This document shows, one piece after another, positions 37,789-45,364 of a stretch of 64,000 nucleotides of DNA (position 1 is the stretch's first letter; the number at the start of each line of letters is the position of its first letter). Made by a program: the position numbers and the translations under genes. This DNA comes from Sipunculus nudus. Lineage: Eukaryota > Annelida > Sipuncula > Golfingiida > Sipunculidae. The notes under the pieces were generated by a model. That model saw nothing but the letters and a program-made list of their open reading frames with translations. It had not been told where the DNA came from and searched no databases. Where the stretch lies: assembly GCA_026874595.1 (NCBI GenBank), contig CM049311.1, positions 17,757,676-17,821,675 of the forward strand. The letters are read 5' to 3'.

Positions 37789-39170
37789 TATATATATTTT
37801 AATTATAAAATTTTGTGTAACTTACTAGTGAGATTAAAGCCACAGGCTCTGTCAGCCAAGTGCAATGGTCCTCAGACCTGTTTTTGGCAAGCATTTATCA
37901 CATTCTTGATGTGATGATACATTTTGTAAAAATTATGTAGTTGTCAATGACATTGTTGTACACATTGTAAAGCTGTATATGCTGTATATGCCATCCTGTG
38001 TATTTTCATAATTATGTTAAAGGTCAAATCATGTTTGGTCCAGATGTTTCTCACTACTTTCAAATTTATTCTGTTTCCTGAGACTTGCATGTCATGGCTA
38101 CGTCATATTAGCTGGATTAGATTTTCACAATTTCCACTGTTTTAAATGTTTTATGAGTATTTCATTGTCGTGACCATGTCATACAGTAACCTACGCAGGG
38201 TATATGTAATATTTTATGTATTATTTAATATGTTCACAGATTCTTTACAATTTAAGAATTAAAAAGGAAACATCAAATAAATGAATTTTTTTCATTATCA
38301 GAAGGCAATATTAAGGATAAATATATATTAACAGTCTCACTTGTTTTTAATTTCATGTTTATTATGCAAATAAACATGACAGTGACTTTTTTTCATTTTC
38401 AAAAAGTTTCAAGGGAAAATATGGTCACTGGCCCATTTATTTATTCTTTAAGACAATATATCATATGCAGTCTCCTTCGTTGTTTTCCACTTATTATCAA
38501 TGTCTGTAGTTTCTTCTGGGTAATCATATAAATGTTGCCTATAAATAATTTTTTTCTTATAAATTTATCTATTTGTTAACAACATGTGAATGTGCATGGT
38601 TATATTTTTTTTCCATAGTTATAATTAGCAGGATGGCATATTTAAAAAAAATATTTATTTGTTGAATAAAATGTCATGCTCTGGGGACAATATGATTATT
38701 ACATAATTTTTTTATTGAACATGTAAAACCACATCATCAAAAAATGAAATTTGATGAAAATTTTATTATTTTAAAGAAATGTCAGAATGGCTGGAGCTCA
38801 AATTCAGTAAATTTCTATTGAAAAGCAAAATACAAATTTTTTATGCACAGATCAAAATTGATGCATGTGTATCTGATAATCTCACTTTTATTTACTAAAT
38901 TGATGTTTGTTTTTCTTCATGCTTTTATGTTCATGTATGATATAATCATGTGATATAATGACCACAAACATTGCTCTATGACTTGTAGCAGTACTGGGTT
39001 ATTTCACATTTTCAGTGTCATGGTCGGACATTTTATTCTTAAATTTGTGAGGAATTTGTGGTTTTTCAAAATTAAAGACTTTGCCAATAAACGTTTCATA
39101 TATTAATCTTTTACAGGTTGCTCATAACTGATCAAATGTTCCTTTGTTTTACTTGCAGGAAAGACACTGA
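3634..39170 (+). CDS. ARFGAP2/3: ADP-ribosylation factor GTPase-activating protein 2/3 (Glo3-type), 5' end outside window
   Basis: Eight exons: 3634-3752, 5960-6114, 11343-11477, 12898-13056, 24364-24525, 26863-26974, 29096-29299 and a proposed last one at 39159-39170. The first seven join in phase (junctions after partial codons of 2, 0, 2, 2, 2, 2, 0 and 0 bases), giving about 349 residues. Landmarks in order are [18 protein letters not shown] across the first junction, [53 protein letters not shown] and [17 protein letters not shown]. These match ArfGAP2 and ArfGAP3 of animals. The family stimulates GTP hydrolysis by Arf1 on Golgi COPI vesicles; the ISS repeats (Glo3 motif) contact coatomer and cargo, and the last helix senses coated membrane. 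The N-terminal C4 zinc-finger GAP domain (about 130 residues) and part of the linker are not in this window. Whether it is ArfGAP2 or ArfGAP3 cannot be settled, as many invertebrates have one gene. Confidence 0.93.
3753..4318. other. Intron stretch without a recognised feature
   Basis: Intron 3753-5959 begins here. Nothing coding is seen. Short open frames on both strands have no domain character. Part of the text (3800-3900: drug-like phrase 'acagggcacaaatcataactgttgg...') resembles the body of family A' (compare 45770-45850), so an old degenerate fragment of that family may be present. Confidence 0.4.
4319..4990 (+). mobile_element. Family A' Helentron-like element, 3'-truncated copy
   Basis: It starts with TTTTTAGCTCAGCTGACTG, whose GCTCAGCTGACT pairs with AGTCAACTGAGG three bases later, followed by CCGTCCGTCCGT repeats. 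The body matches the copy at 45686-48740 (for example AGGGAGGTCAAT, GAAATTAGGTCACTG and ACTATAAAATGACAACAATC). At 4680-4710 this copy runs straight through a T-rich stretch where the 45-kb copy is interrupted by family B. The copy stops at 4990, where a family A element begins. Confidence 0.75.
4991..5855 (+). mobile_element. Family A Helentron-like element, truncated copy
   Basis: It begins TTTTAGCTCAGCTGACTATA with the same head as the copies at 17471 and 34176, including GTCCGTTGTCCGTCCGTC and the GTTAGATGTCCC segment. Similarity to the 34-kb copy continues to the CTACCATGCCAAGAATT segment near 5850 and then ends abruptly, about 105 bp before the exon at 5960. It lacks the 3' palindrome. 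Confidence 0.8.
5960..6114 (+). CDS. ARFGAP2/3: ArfGAP2/3 internal exon (predicted coiled-coil start)
   Basis: Acceptor CTTCTGTTTTCAG ends at 5959; donor AAAT|GTAAGG. It starts on a codon boundary ([20 protein letters not shown]) and ends two bases into the Met codon completed at 11343. The second half is rich in Lys, Glu, Asp and Met and is predicted helical, like the vertebrate segment that starts SFSEIERQAQ. Confidence 0.93.
6171..6334. mobile_element. Short MITE-like element with terminal inverted repeats
   Basis: Left end CAGCAAAATCTCAC and right end GTGAGATTTTATTG are inverted matches at 12 of 14 positions, with weaker matching inside. The 164-bp size and ends starting with CA fit a small Tc1/mariner-type or related MITE. 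I do not see an exact target duplication. Confidence 0.45.
6435..6466 (+). repeat. Target-site duplication, copy next to the LINE poly-A tail
   Basis: The 32 bases starting CTGCCTTTATTTCCC and ending GTATTGTTT recur exactly at 10750-10781. They flank the minus-strand LINE and mark its insertion point, although the last T residues merge with the poly-T tract. Confidence 0.9.
6667..7140 (-). pseudogene. LINE ORF2 C-terminal zinc-binding segment
   Basis: It is in the same frame as the reverse transcriptase upstream but separated from it by the stop at 7141-7143. It reads [19 protein letters not shown], a Cys-Cys-His-Cys pattern typical of the zf-RVT segment at the end of L1-like ORF2 proteins, followed by a conserved Trp-rich stretch ([11 protein letters not shown]). 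Confidence 0.85.
7141..8961 (-). pseudogene. LINE reverse transcriptase domain
   Basis: The frame is open from the stop at 8962-8964 to the stop at 7141-7143. In order it shows the [11 protein letters not shown] region, [14 protein letters not shown] (motif A with the catalytic Asp), [11 protein letters not shown] (motif B) and [11 protein letters not shown] (motif C with the catalytic YADD), then the thumb region. Catalytic residues are intact in this segment, so the copy may be fairly recent despite its stops. The motif style fits the L1/Tx1 group; the exact clade needs a tree. Confidence 0.95.
8962..9185 (-). pseudogene. LINE linker between endonuclease and reverse transcriptase
   Basis: Reads [30 protein letters not shown], the conserved segment ahead of the reverse transcriptase in L1-like ORF2. 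It is in the frame of the RT and out of frame with the endonuclease, so a frameshift lies at about 9168-9185. A TAA in this frame at 8962-8964 separates it from the RT. Confidence 0.85.
9168..10415 (-). pseudogene. LINE apurinic-like (EEP) endonuclease domain
   Basis: The domain starts at about 10413 with [10 protein letters not shown] one-base slip in a 7-A run near 10340 precedes LLQETH, and the rest is open from 10280: [18 protein letters not shown] and a TDHSTVMI motif corresponding to the SDH catalytic motif. These are the active-site blocks of exonuclease-endonuclease-phosphatase nickases that prime L1 integration. The part after the domain is Lys/Glu-rich. Confidence 0.92.
10750..10781 (+). 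repeat. Target-site duplication, copy at the LINE 5' end
   Basis: Exact copy of the 32 bases at 6435-6466, which places the 5' boundary of the LINE at 10749. Confidence 0.9.
10782..11342. other. Intron remainder
   Basis: Non-coding. Positions 11003-11080 (GGACACCTCACTTTATGGCC to GGGTGGTCCTGTGATAAG) look like part of a decayed Tc1/mariner-type MITE, similar in wording to 22600-22740, but I cannot fix its ends. Confidence 0.35.
11343..11477 (+). CDS. ARFGAP2/3: ArfGAP2/3 internal exon (conserved SMRLAYQ block)
   Basis: Acceptor TTAACTACTCAG ends at 11342; donor ACCAG|GTATGT. It completes the split Met codon and encodes [18 protein letters not shown] and, further on, [18 protein letters not shown]. 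This is the best conserved linker block of ArfGAP2/3. Confidence 0.96.
11478..12897. other. Intron without recognised features
   Basis: AT-rich intron. Short open frames (for example 12320-12529) show no family character. No repeat boundaries could be defined. Confidence 0.4.
12898..13056 (+). CDS. ARFGAP2/3: ArfGAP2/3 internal exon
   Basis: Acceptor TTTCATTTTCTGCAG ends at 12897; donor CCAAA|GTATGT. It encodes [20 protein letters not shown], then a Arg/Asp/Tyr-rich stretch ending [11 protein letters not shown]. The vertebrate counterpart is SVSHSVLSEMQVIEQETP, ending ASGPPKY. The Lys codon is split over the next junction. Confidence 0.94.
13057..13904. other. First part of the 11.3-kb intron
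   Basis: Non-coding and AT-rich; no exon or repeat boundary recognised before the hAT-like element. Confidence 0.4.
13905..14348. mobile_element. hAT-like MITE, 444 bp
   Basis: Left end CAGGGCTTGACATTAACTTT and the reverse complement of the right end, CAAGGCTCGACATTAACATT, agree at 17 of 20 positions. CAGGG ends are typical of hAT elements. The identical 12-mer AAAATTTTTTTA lies just outside on the left (13893-13904) and three bases outside on the right (14352-14363), so the exact target duplication is unclear. No transposase is encoded. Confidence 0.75.
14349..17470. other. Intron stretch, low-complexity tracts only
   Basis: It contains a 22-base poly-C tract (14999-15020) and a short CACA-rich stretch near 14840-14870. 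Several small open frames (for example 14346-14708, 16290-16568) have no recognisable domains or splice context. I see no other feature. Confidence 0.4.
17471..20622 (+). mobile_element. Family A Helentron-like element, long copy 1 (about 3.15 kb)
   Basis: The 5' head is a hairpin: GCTCAGCTGACT (17475-17486), ATA loop, AGTCATCTGAGC (17490-17501), with one mismatch. CCGTCCGT repeats follow. The 3' end has TCAGCTGAGC, an inverted copy of the head motif, then the 12-bp palindrome GACCCATGGGTC (20603-20614) and CCTTGTT. Internal segments match copy 2 at 34176-36774, including a block that ends in a poly-C run (19007-19024). Specific to this copy are an about 75-bp tandem duplication around 19486-19608 and about 600 bp near 19970-20580. 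No transposase gene is visible, so it is non-autonomous. Confidence 0.8.
20623..24363. other. Last part of the 11.3-kb intron
   Basis: Non-coding. The section 22590-22740 (TCTATTAAGACCACCC, then ATTAAGACCACTTTTG and GATGGTCTTATCACA) looks like a decayed inverted-repeat MITE. The rest is AT-rich unique-looking sequence without supported features. Confidence 0.4.
24364..24525 (+). CDS. ARFGAP2/3: ArfGAP2/3 internal exon
   Basis: Acceptor GCTCTGCCTTTACAG ends at 24363; donor GACAG|GTAGGG. It continues GGPPK into [12 protein letters not shown] and contains a Ser/Trp/Asp-rich stretch ([20 protein letters not shown]). The vertebrate protein has YKDNPFSLGESFGSRWD at this place. Confidence 0.93.
24526..26862. 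other. Intron with a decayed repeat near 25980-26420
   Basis: Non-coding. Around 26005-26090 and 26340-26415 there are related phrases (GGTCCTTGAAAATCTTGAAA, GAAGGTCCTTGAAGAC and TTTTAAGTCCTTGAAGTC), suggesting a degraded dispersed repeat whose ends I cannot place. Confidence 0.35.
26863..26974 (+). CDS. ARFGAP2/3: ArfGAP2/3 internal exon (first ISS motif of Glo3 region)
   Basis: Acceptor TTTCTGTGATCATAG ends at 26862; donor GGAC|GTAAGT. It encodes [19 protein letters not shown] and [28 protein letters not shown] is the family's first ISS repeat. It ends on a codon boundary. Confidence 0.96.
26978..27262 (+). mobile_element. tRNA-derived SINE
   Basis: The head AAGCAGGTAGAGCGCAGGAC resembles a tRNA D-arm with an A box, and GAGTTCGAATC (27023-27033) is a B box; the spacing is about 30 bases. 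Between them GACTGAAACCCGGG resembles an anticodon arm. A tRNA-unrelated body of about 210 bp follows and ends in an A-rich stretch (AAACAAGAAAAAAG, about 27245-27259). The head begins within a few bases of the GTAAGT donor at 26975. Confidence is lower for the exact ends. Confidence 0.65.
27297..28639 (+). mobile_element. Family B Helentron-like element, copy 1 (about 1.34 kb)
   Basis: The 5' end is GTATCCCCAGACAAAGT. Inside the 3' end is the inverted motif TGTCTGGGAATAC (28597-28609), then the hairpin GGCACC-TGC-GGTGCC (28613-28627), then AAGAAATATCTAT. The interior holds three tandem copies of a unit of about 320 bp, starting near 27625, 27950 and 28263 (recognisable by CCTTTTCTTGTTTT or ATTTTCTTGTTTTT and CCATCATTGCCAC). 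A poly-G run (28558-28568) lies near the 3' end, as in copy 2. No coding capacity is seen. Confidence 0.8.
28640..29095. other. Intron remainder before exon 29096
   Basis: Nothing recognised apart from the polypyrimidine tract and acceptor TTCAATTGCAG. Confidence 0.4.
29096..29299 (+). CDS. ARFGAP2/3: ArfGAP2/3 penultimate exon (second ISS motif and C-terminal helix)
   Basis: Acceptor ends at 29095; donor ATACAG|GTAGGT. 68 codons in phase 0: [20 protein letters not shown], then [20 protein letters not shown] and [20 protein letters not shown], ending [16 protein letters not shown] is the second ISS repeat. The last 25 residues form the amphipathic helix that, in vertebrate ArfGAP2/3, targets coated membranes. 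Confidence 0.96.
29300..34175. other. Long last intron, first half
   Basis: Non-coding. It has a poly-C tract with CCCACCCCC (33487-33515) and a CTCTCTCTGAGAGAG palindrome (31377-31394). A candidate alternative last exon begins at 33630 after TTTGTTTCAG (it would add Arg-Lys-Gln and stop). Small open frames elsewhere have no recognisable content. Confidence 0.4.
34176..36774 (+). mobile_element. Family A Helentron-like element, long copy 2 (about 2.6 kb)
   Basis: Same head as copy 1 (GCTCAGCTGACT, ATA, AGTCATCTGAGC from 34181). Its 3' end has the slightly mutated palindrome GACCCATAGGTC (36754-36765) and CCTTGTTG. It retains a segment (about 34820-35050) that is absent from copy 1 but present in the truncated copy at 5640-5855. 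Segments such as CCACCCCAGGCAGCTTGCCT and the following poly-C run (35724-35740) match copy 1 closely. Confidence 0.8.
36775..39158. other. Last intron, second half
   Basis: Non-coding; contains the (TA)n tract listed separately and no other feature that I can support. Confidence 0.4.
37727..37797. repeat. (TA)n microsatellite
   Basis: About 50 bases of pure TA followed by CACACA and a further TATATA run. Confidence 0.95.
39159..39170 (+). CDS. ARFGAP2/3: Proposed last coding exon of ArfGAP2/3
   Basis: Acceptor CTTTGTTTTACTTGCAG ends at 39158; the frame after SSIQ gives Glu-Arg-His then TGA. The family normally ends SIQ followed by Asp-Arg-Tyr-Gly-Ser, so ERH is a plausible shortened form. 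The competing site at 33630 would give Arg-Lys-Gln and stop. The choice is inferred from the acidic-Arg-aromatic pattern and from the poly-A signals downstream. Confidence 0.45.
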   Translation, partial: ERH

Positions 39171-39790
39171 ACTTCAGCAGTACAGGAATAGAAGAGGATT
39201 TAAAAAAAGGCATGGTACATGGCAGATAGTACATCCAAGTTTTTCAGCATTTAACCTGGTCTCAAGGATTTTGTTTCTTGTATTTCAAATGGGGATGGTC
39301 AAATTCTATATACATTTATTTTGATAGAACATACAATTCCATCTTGACAGTGTTTGGCTTTGGATGTTTCATCCAGCTGAGATCTGCACAACCTTTGGCC
39401 AAAGAAATGTGAGCAAAATAAAACATTTGGCTGATGGAATTTCACCCTGATAAAACTTTGTGCAATTCTCTGTCAAAGGAATTGCACCTAGGTATAACTT
39501 TGTGCAAGTTTGTACAAAAGAAATTCCAGCCAGATATAACTTAGTGTATATTTTGGCTGAAGGAATGTCAGCCAGATATAACTTTGTGTATATATTGGCT
39601 TACGAAAATAAAATCAGAATCCCACCAATCATCCAATGTTTAGCACAAGAAATAATAACCATCTATTTTCACTCCAGTCAGAAGTTCACTTTTAAATATA
39701 AATTGTTTTATTTTCTATGTTTCATGAGCGTACACAGTTATATTAATGACTAAAGAAATAAATACGTAATTCGAAATGTTCCTAATTACT
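39171..39790 (+). other. Probable 3' UTR of ArfGAP2/3 with poly-A signals
   Basis: AATAAA occurs at 39417-39422 and 39757-39762. The stretch contains a degenerate tandem repeat (separate entry). The assignment depends on the last-exon call. Confidence 0.4.
39365..39612. repeat. Degenerate tandem repeat, unit about 57-60 bp
   Basis: Repeated phrases GCCAGATATAACTT(A/T)GTGTATAT, TAGGTATAACTTTGTGCAAG and CTGATAAAACTTTGTGCAAT are spaced about 55-60 bases, with AAAGAAAT or AAGGAAT between them. About four to five units can be followed. Confidence 0.7.
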
Positions 39791-41612
39791 GGTCATAATA
39801 TGTTTCAGGAACTGGAATTACTAGACCAGTCTCCATTTCTATTCTGTACTAGAAGATGAATTATGTCAAACATAACATTAATGCCACACCTACAAATGCA
39901 GAAGATATGAGGCACAATATGTAATATATTGTTTTAATGTTGTGTTTGATTTCATGAAACATGAGCATGTCTATTCTTTTATTAAACATCTGTGTTGATT
40001 TTGCCAAGCAAGTGTGACTTTGTGATCATGCTTTGTTGCCCGTTTATGCATCACATTTGTAACAATTTTGGTTTTGTTGATTAGTTTGCTAGTGCATATT
40101 TATACTGGTTAATGTACAGGAAAAATCTTAAATATTACCCTCTTCACCATATAGGATGGATTCTTCATTATGCACCATAAATAAAGGGATATTTGGAAAG
40201 TTAGTTTGTATATATGCACTAATTACATATATATAATACAACCTCTGCGGTATAATCAGCCCTAACTGAAGTTTATAACTGATAGTGCAGATTTTATATT
40301 ACAGAAGTTCCACTACATGACTGCACTGAATCATTTCATAGCTATTAGGTTAAGAAGTATATATATATTACCATCACATGCATCTATTTTACCAAGGAGG
40401 TTATATTAGATGGAGTATTAACCAGGCCCTAAGCCATGTTGAATGTTACTGACGAATGTGACCTCCTTGATAATACTATTATATATATTGCTATATCCTG
40501 TCCTCTTGCCAATGTTATTTTATATCCTGCTTATCATCTGTCATCCTTATGTTAATAACTTGATATATGAGATGTATGTATAACCTAATCAACATAGACG
40601 CCCCACATACTGAAGTTATTCAAGAGAGTCAGACCTTTAATTGATATGATCAGTTTGGCTGAACGTCATTGGCACCAAATATCTCGTACAGTCCCCCAAG
40701 CAAATGTAAAAATGCTCCTGTCTGCGTGTCTATTTTCACTCCATGTCTTCCTGTCCCTCTTTATTAGCCACATGGTATATAAAAAAGTAAAAATATGAAA
40801 GCCTGGGTGAATGGATATCATTATATTTATGGACCGCATTATAATGCCTTTCATTATGAAAATGGATTTCCTTATGATGCATTTAATTATAATGAATCTC
40901 ATTTTAATGGATTTCATTATGATTATGATTCCGTAATTTTAATTATCCATATGGAAACTGATCATTCAAGTGGCCCTAATGCATGACTTATAATGGTGAT
41001 TTTTTTTCATATTTTTCAGCTCTTATCTGTTTGTTTCTTCTTCTTCTTATATATTATACATGTACAACGGATAATATAAAACAAAAAAAAAATCACTATT
41101 ATTCGGTAAACTTGGCAGGGAAACCACAGTATTTAAGTTCACAGGTTCTCTGTTTTTTTACTGAGAATAAAGAGATATTCTTTGCAGGACATATTTCCAG
41201 TCAGTTACCAATTTTGGTGCGAGTGTAGGATTTTTAACATGAAGCTTTAGGAAATGTATATTTAGTTAACCTCAGCTATGTATATAGCTCAATCTACGTG
41301 TACAAATACAATATATATTCAACTAATGTACATACACAGGTAAATTCTATAATATATGTTTATAAATATGTGGAGTTATGTGGGAGTGGGTTTAGGTTAT
41401 AACCTGTAACACGGGGAGAACAGGTTTATTTTTAACGGCGAGAAAGAAATCTTCCAAGCGTCACGTGTACAATTGCGTAACCAAACTAAAATGTACGCCA
41501 GTCTCCATATAAAAATTTTGAAACAATAACCTGTTGTTTGTTGTGCTTAAATTTGAGTGTGAATGAAGGGTTAAGACTCAGGTTTGAGCATTTGGGGTTT
41601 CTCCCACCGTAA
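39791..41612. other. Intergenic, with a short degenerate repeat at 40800-40930
   Basis: No gene seen. At 40810-40925 phrases such as AATGGATTTCATTATGA, AATGGATATCATTATAT and AATGGATTTCCTTATGA recur. The repeat happens to be open on both strands, but there is no start context, splice site or homologue to support coding. Confidence 0.45.
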
Positions 41613-41894
41613 AGCAGCGTTTACATGTGCGCGTATGTGCGTATATGCGTGAAAAAAATAGGTGTGTTTCCATGTGCGCGTATATGCGTGAACTGGCAAA
41701 CGTATATATTTGTACAGTGGATCAAGCAGGCCTTCCACAAAAAGATAGTGAAATAAAGTAATTTTACCCCGAAACCCTGAGTTTACGCAGACCCTATATG
41801 CATATACGCTGACGGACACTTGGAAACACCCCGGTTACAAAATCATATGAGCGATTTTTCACGCATAAATGTACGCACACATGGAAACGCTGCT
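41613..41894. mobile_element. PIF/Harbinger-like MITE, 282 bp
   Basis: The ends are inverted repeats of about 45 bp: AGCAGCGTTTACATGTGCGC on the left against AGCAGCGTTTCCATGTGTGC read from the right, both running on into TGCGTGAAAAA. A second inverted pair lies inside (GTGTGTTTCCATGTGCGCG against GGTGTTTCCAAGTGTCCG). TAA flanks both ends (41610-41612 and 41895-41897), the 3-bp target duplication characteristic of PIF/Harbinger. No transposase. Confidence 0.85.
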
Positions 41895-41897
41895 TAA

Positions 41898-42400
41898 AAT
41901 GCTTTGGAACATCTAAACCGTTAGAGTCACAGAGAGACGGCCCTTTTAATTAGAGAGTCCGCGTTGACACTGTGGTATTTAAATATGGTGTGGATCCCTA
42001 TTTGATCCCGAATGTGCAGTTGTAACTCTTGATTTAGACCTTTGTTAAATGTAAAGTTGTCTCGTCACAGACTAAAATGAACAACTTTTATGCCCATGAG
42101 TAAATAATGCTTAACTAGAAATCTGTATTTTAGGGAGGGAAAGACTCCGCCATGTGGGGTTGTACCTATTGTGGGTTGGTCCCAACAGCGTGCTTGCATT
42201 CACGTATGTGGCCAATATTCCAAGGTTCATTCGTGTATAAGTGACTGTACATTTGTTAATACTCTTCAGGGCTCGAAATATTCTGAAATAGCAACAGGAC
42301 CTGCTAGGGGTAAAAAGTTGTAGGACATTTAATTTTTTTTGCAGGACAACAAAAGTGTTTGCTGGACTATGATATTTATCAATTTCTTCATTTTTAGCGA
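41898..42400. other. Intergenic, possible hAT-like end at 42269
   Basis: CAGGGCTCGAAATATTCTGA at about 42268-42287 resembles the hAT-like terminal sequence seen at 13905. I could not find a convincing matching right end nearby. No genes. Confidence 0.35.
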
Positions 42401-42409
42401 ACCTGTGAG

Positions 42410-44470
42410 CTTATGCGATAGTGTGCCGTCGTCTGTACGGTAACCCATACTATCTTGAAAACGGCAAGAGTTAGCATCAAGAAATTTTCTGCAAAAAATT
42501 AGTCATCTAAAAAACTCTATCGGATTTTGCTAATTTTTTGGCTAACTGCATTTTCTTAGATTTTATAGAGAAAAAGCTAAAACAGCTTTAAAAATCTTGT
42601 TCTCCGAAACTGTTCAGCCAAATTGTCCAATATTTCACAGAAATGATCCCTGGAACAATCTCTCTCAAGTTTGTACGAATGTTATAGGTTCGGTGATTTT
42701 TGGCCGAGTTACAGCTAGTTGAACTTAGTCATCTGTCCAAAAAAGCATACTAAAATTACAATATTAGAAACGACTGGAGCTGTCATCACCAAATTTTATG
42801 CCAATGTTGGTCACATGAGTCATGTCTGAAATTCAGGTATTGGTGGCGCCACCTGCATCGGCCTTTTTTGAACGGGGGTCATCAGTGCCCGTATCATACT
42901 GACGGCTACAAAAAACTTCTCTGAAACCATTTGGCCAAATTGTTTAATATCGCACAGAAATGATCCTAGGGTAGCGCTTTCTGAAGTTTGTTCAAATGGT
43001 CTCAGTTCAGTGACTTTTGGCTGAGTTATGGGAAGCTGAATTTAGTCATATGCCATAACAGCCCATTTTAGCTCAGTGGCTACAAAGATCTTCTTCTCAA
43101 AAACCACTGGGCCAAATTATTAAATCTCACCCATTAATTATCCTTAAATGGTTTTGGTTCAGTGATTTTTGGCCGAGTTATTGGAAGCTTAACTTAGCCA
43201 TTTTGCATAATTTTCCCATACGAGTTATAAACCTACAAAACGTTTTTTGGCTGACGCCACTGAGGCCAATTTGTTTAATATTTTACAAGAATAATCCCCT
43301 GAATAATTCTTATAATAATTGTCTTTTATGGTTCCAAAGAATGAATTTTGGCTGAATAATAAAGATTGAATTGAGTCATTTTACCATATATGTTAACTGT
43401 GTAAAGCAGATACATCTAGCCTGGAACCAGTTTATCAGCATCTGTTACATCATGCCTCCAGACATTTAGATTTCTGGTTATCTATGGTTAATATTGATAA
43501 GAATGTTTTTTTAAAAACTTCTAAAAAATGTAGATTTATGATTTTAAATTTCCTCATGCCAGGCAATGTTTACAATCACAGGTATACGTTAACCTGTACT
43601 ATTTCGAAAACGACTGGAGCCAGCATCATGAAATTTAATGCAAAAAATTAGCCATCTGAAAAAAAAAATCTGCATTTTCTTAGATTTTATAGAGAAAAAG
43701 CTAAAAAACCTTAAAAAAATCTTCTCCTGTGAAATGGTCAAGCCAATTTGTTCAATATTTCACAGAAATAATCTTTTATACCATCTCTCTCAAGTTTGTT
43801 CAAAATGGTTCAATTTCTGTGAATTTTGGCCAAATTACAGGAAGTTGAACCTAGTCATCTGTCCAAAAGAGCATACTAAAATGACAATCTCAGAAACGGC
43901 CAGAGCTATCATCACCAAATTTTATGCCAGTGTTGGTCACGTGAGTCATATATGAAATTCAGGTATTGGTGGCGCCACCTGCATTGACCTTTTTTTGTAC
44001 TGGGGTCATTGGTCATCTGTATATCAACCCATAATTTCTCAGGAATTGCAGGAGCTACCATCCCCAGATTTTATGCAATTATCTGTCACATATCAAATGT
44101 TGTGGGATTAAGCTTATGTTTTTTGCTATCTGCATTTGTTTAGATTTTATAGGGGAAAAGCTGAAAAACCGTTAAAAGTCTTCTTGTAAACGGTCAAGCC
44201 AAATTGTTCAATATTTTTCAGAAATGATCCCAGAGGCAAGCACTCTCAAGTTTGTTAAAATGGTTTGCATTTGATGAATTTTAGTGGAGATAAATGAATT
44301 CTAACGGTCATTTGGCCAAGTAAGCATACTGACATGGTTATCTCAGAAATGACAGAAGCTAGCATTACCAAGTATTGTGCAAATGTTGGTCTCATGACTC
44401 ATATTTGAAATTGCAGATTTTGATGTGCCACCTACATTGACCTGTTTTTTATGGGCAAAAACCTCATAAT
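42410..44470. repeat. Large degenerate tandem repeat (family C)
   Basis: A block of about 450 bp at 42420-42870 recurs at 43580-43990 and more weakly at 44140-44450. Shared phrases are GATTTTATAGAGAAAAAGCT, TTTCACAGAAATGATCC, GTCATCTGTCCAAAA and GGTATTGGTGGCGCCACCTG. Between the first two copies shorter units of about 160 bp recur, each with AATTTGTTTAAT or a similar phrase and TTTTGGC(C/T)GAGTTAT. No coding frame spans a unit. Confidence 0.75.
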
Positions 44471-44959
44471 TTTAGCCTCTTTCAGCTTAAAATGTTTATG
44501 ATGAAACTGTCAAGTTGAATCGTTCAATTTTTCAAAAGAATTATCGTAGGACATGGTTCTTTCAATAATATCAGAAAAACTTAAGTTGGTCTTATGGCCA
44601 TTATTATGTCTAACTCAAACTAGGGGCTGCAAAACTGTTCTTCTATAAAATTATTGTTTCAATTATAACTTCTGTTACATGGCACAAAAATTATTCTCAG
44701 GTGGCCTTTGTTCAAGTTTACTTGAATGATTTTTGGTAGAATTATAGGACCTTTAACAATGAAAGAACTGAATCTTTTATTTTTCTAGATATTTTGATAA
44801 AAAGTTTATGAATATTTCAGCTTGAAAAAAAAGCATTTTAGCCAAGTTCTTTCAGTATGTGTAAACAGATTTGCCAACGCGCCAAGATTGTGTCTGTATA
44901 TTTACATAGGTTAAGAAACTGCCAACTGTTTCAGATTTGGCAATAGATCAAGAGTTCAT

Positions 44960-45265
44960 TCAGTGCAGCCAGATATAGGTCAAGAGTTCAGTCAGTGCAG
45001 CCAAGCACAAGGCATGTGATCCCCTCATGGGTGACATGTGAACACCTCATGGGTACCATGTGATCACCTTATGGGTGTCATGCCCCTCAGGGCTGCATGT
45101 GGAGCCAATCTATTTATAGCTTTGGCAGACTGCCAACTGTATCAGATTAGGCAACAGGTCAAGAGTTCACTTAGTGCAGCCAGGTACAGGTCAAAAGTTC
45201 ACCCAGTCTAGCCAGGTGCAGGTCATGAGTTCACTCAGTGCAGTAGCCTGAGCTAGCAAATTTGT
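44960..45265. repeat. Two short minisatellites
   Basis: AGGTCAAGAGTTCACTCAGTGCAGCC-type units of about 32-34 bp occur about five times between 44945 and 45245. Within them, 45017-45092 has four units of CATGTGATCACCTCATGGGTG type (about 24 bp). Confidence 0.7.
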
Positions 45266-45364
45266 CACAGTTCACTCGGGGCAACTGCCTTTCTCACCTA
45301 AGCATGGTCAGCCCCATGCATCAGACTTAAGGTAAGTTTGATTGATTGGCCTAATATTTTGACC

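Noticed and set aside
40795-40986. 63-residue open frame with HY/NGF-like repeats
   Set aside because: Comes from a degenerate AATGGATTTCATTATGA repeat that is open on both strands; nothing suggests transcription.
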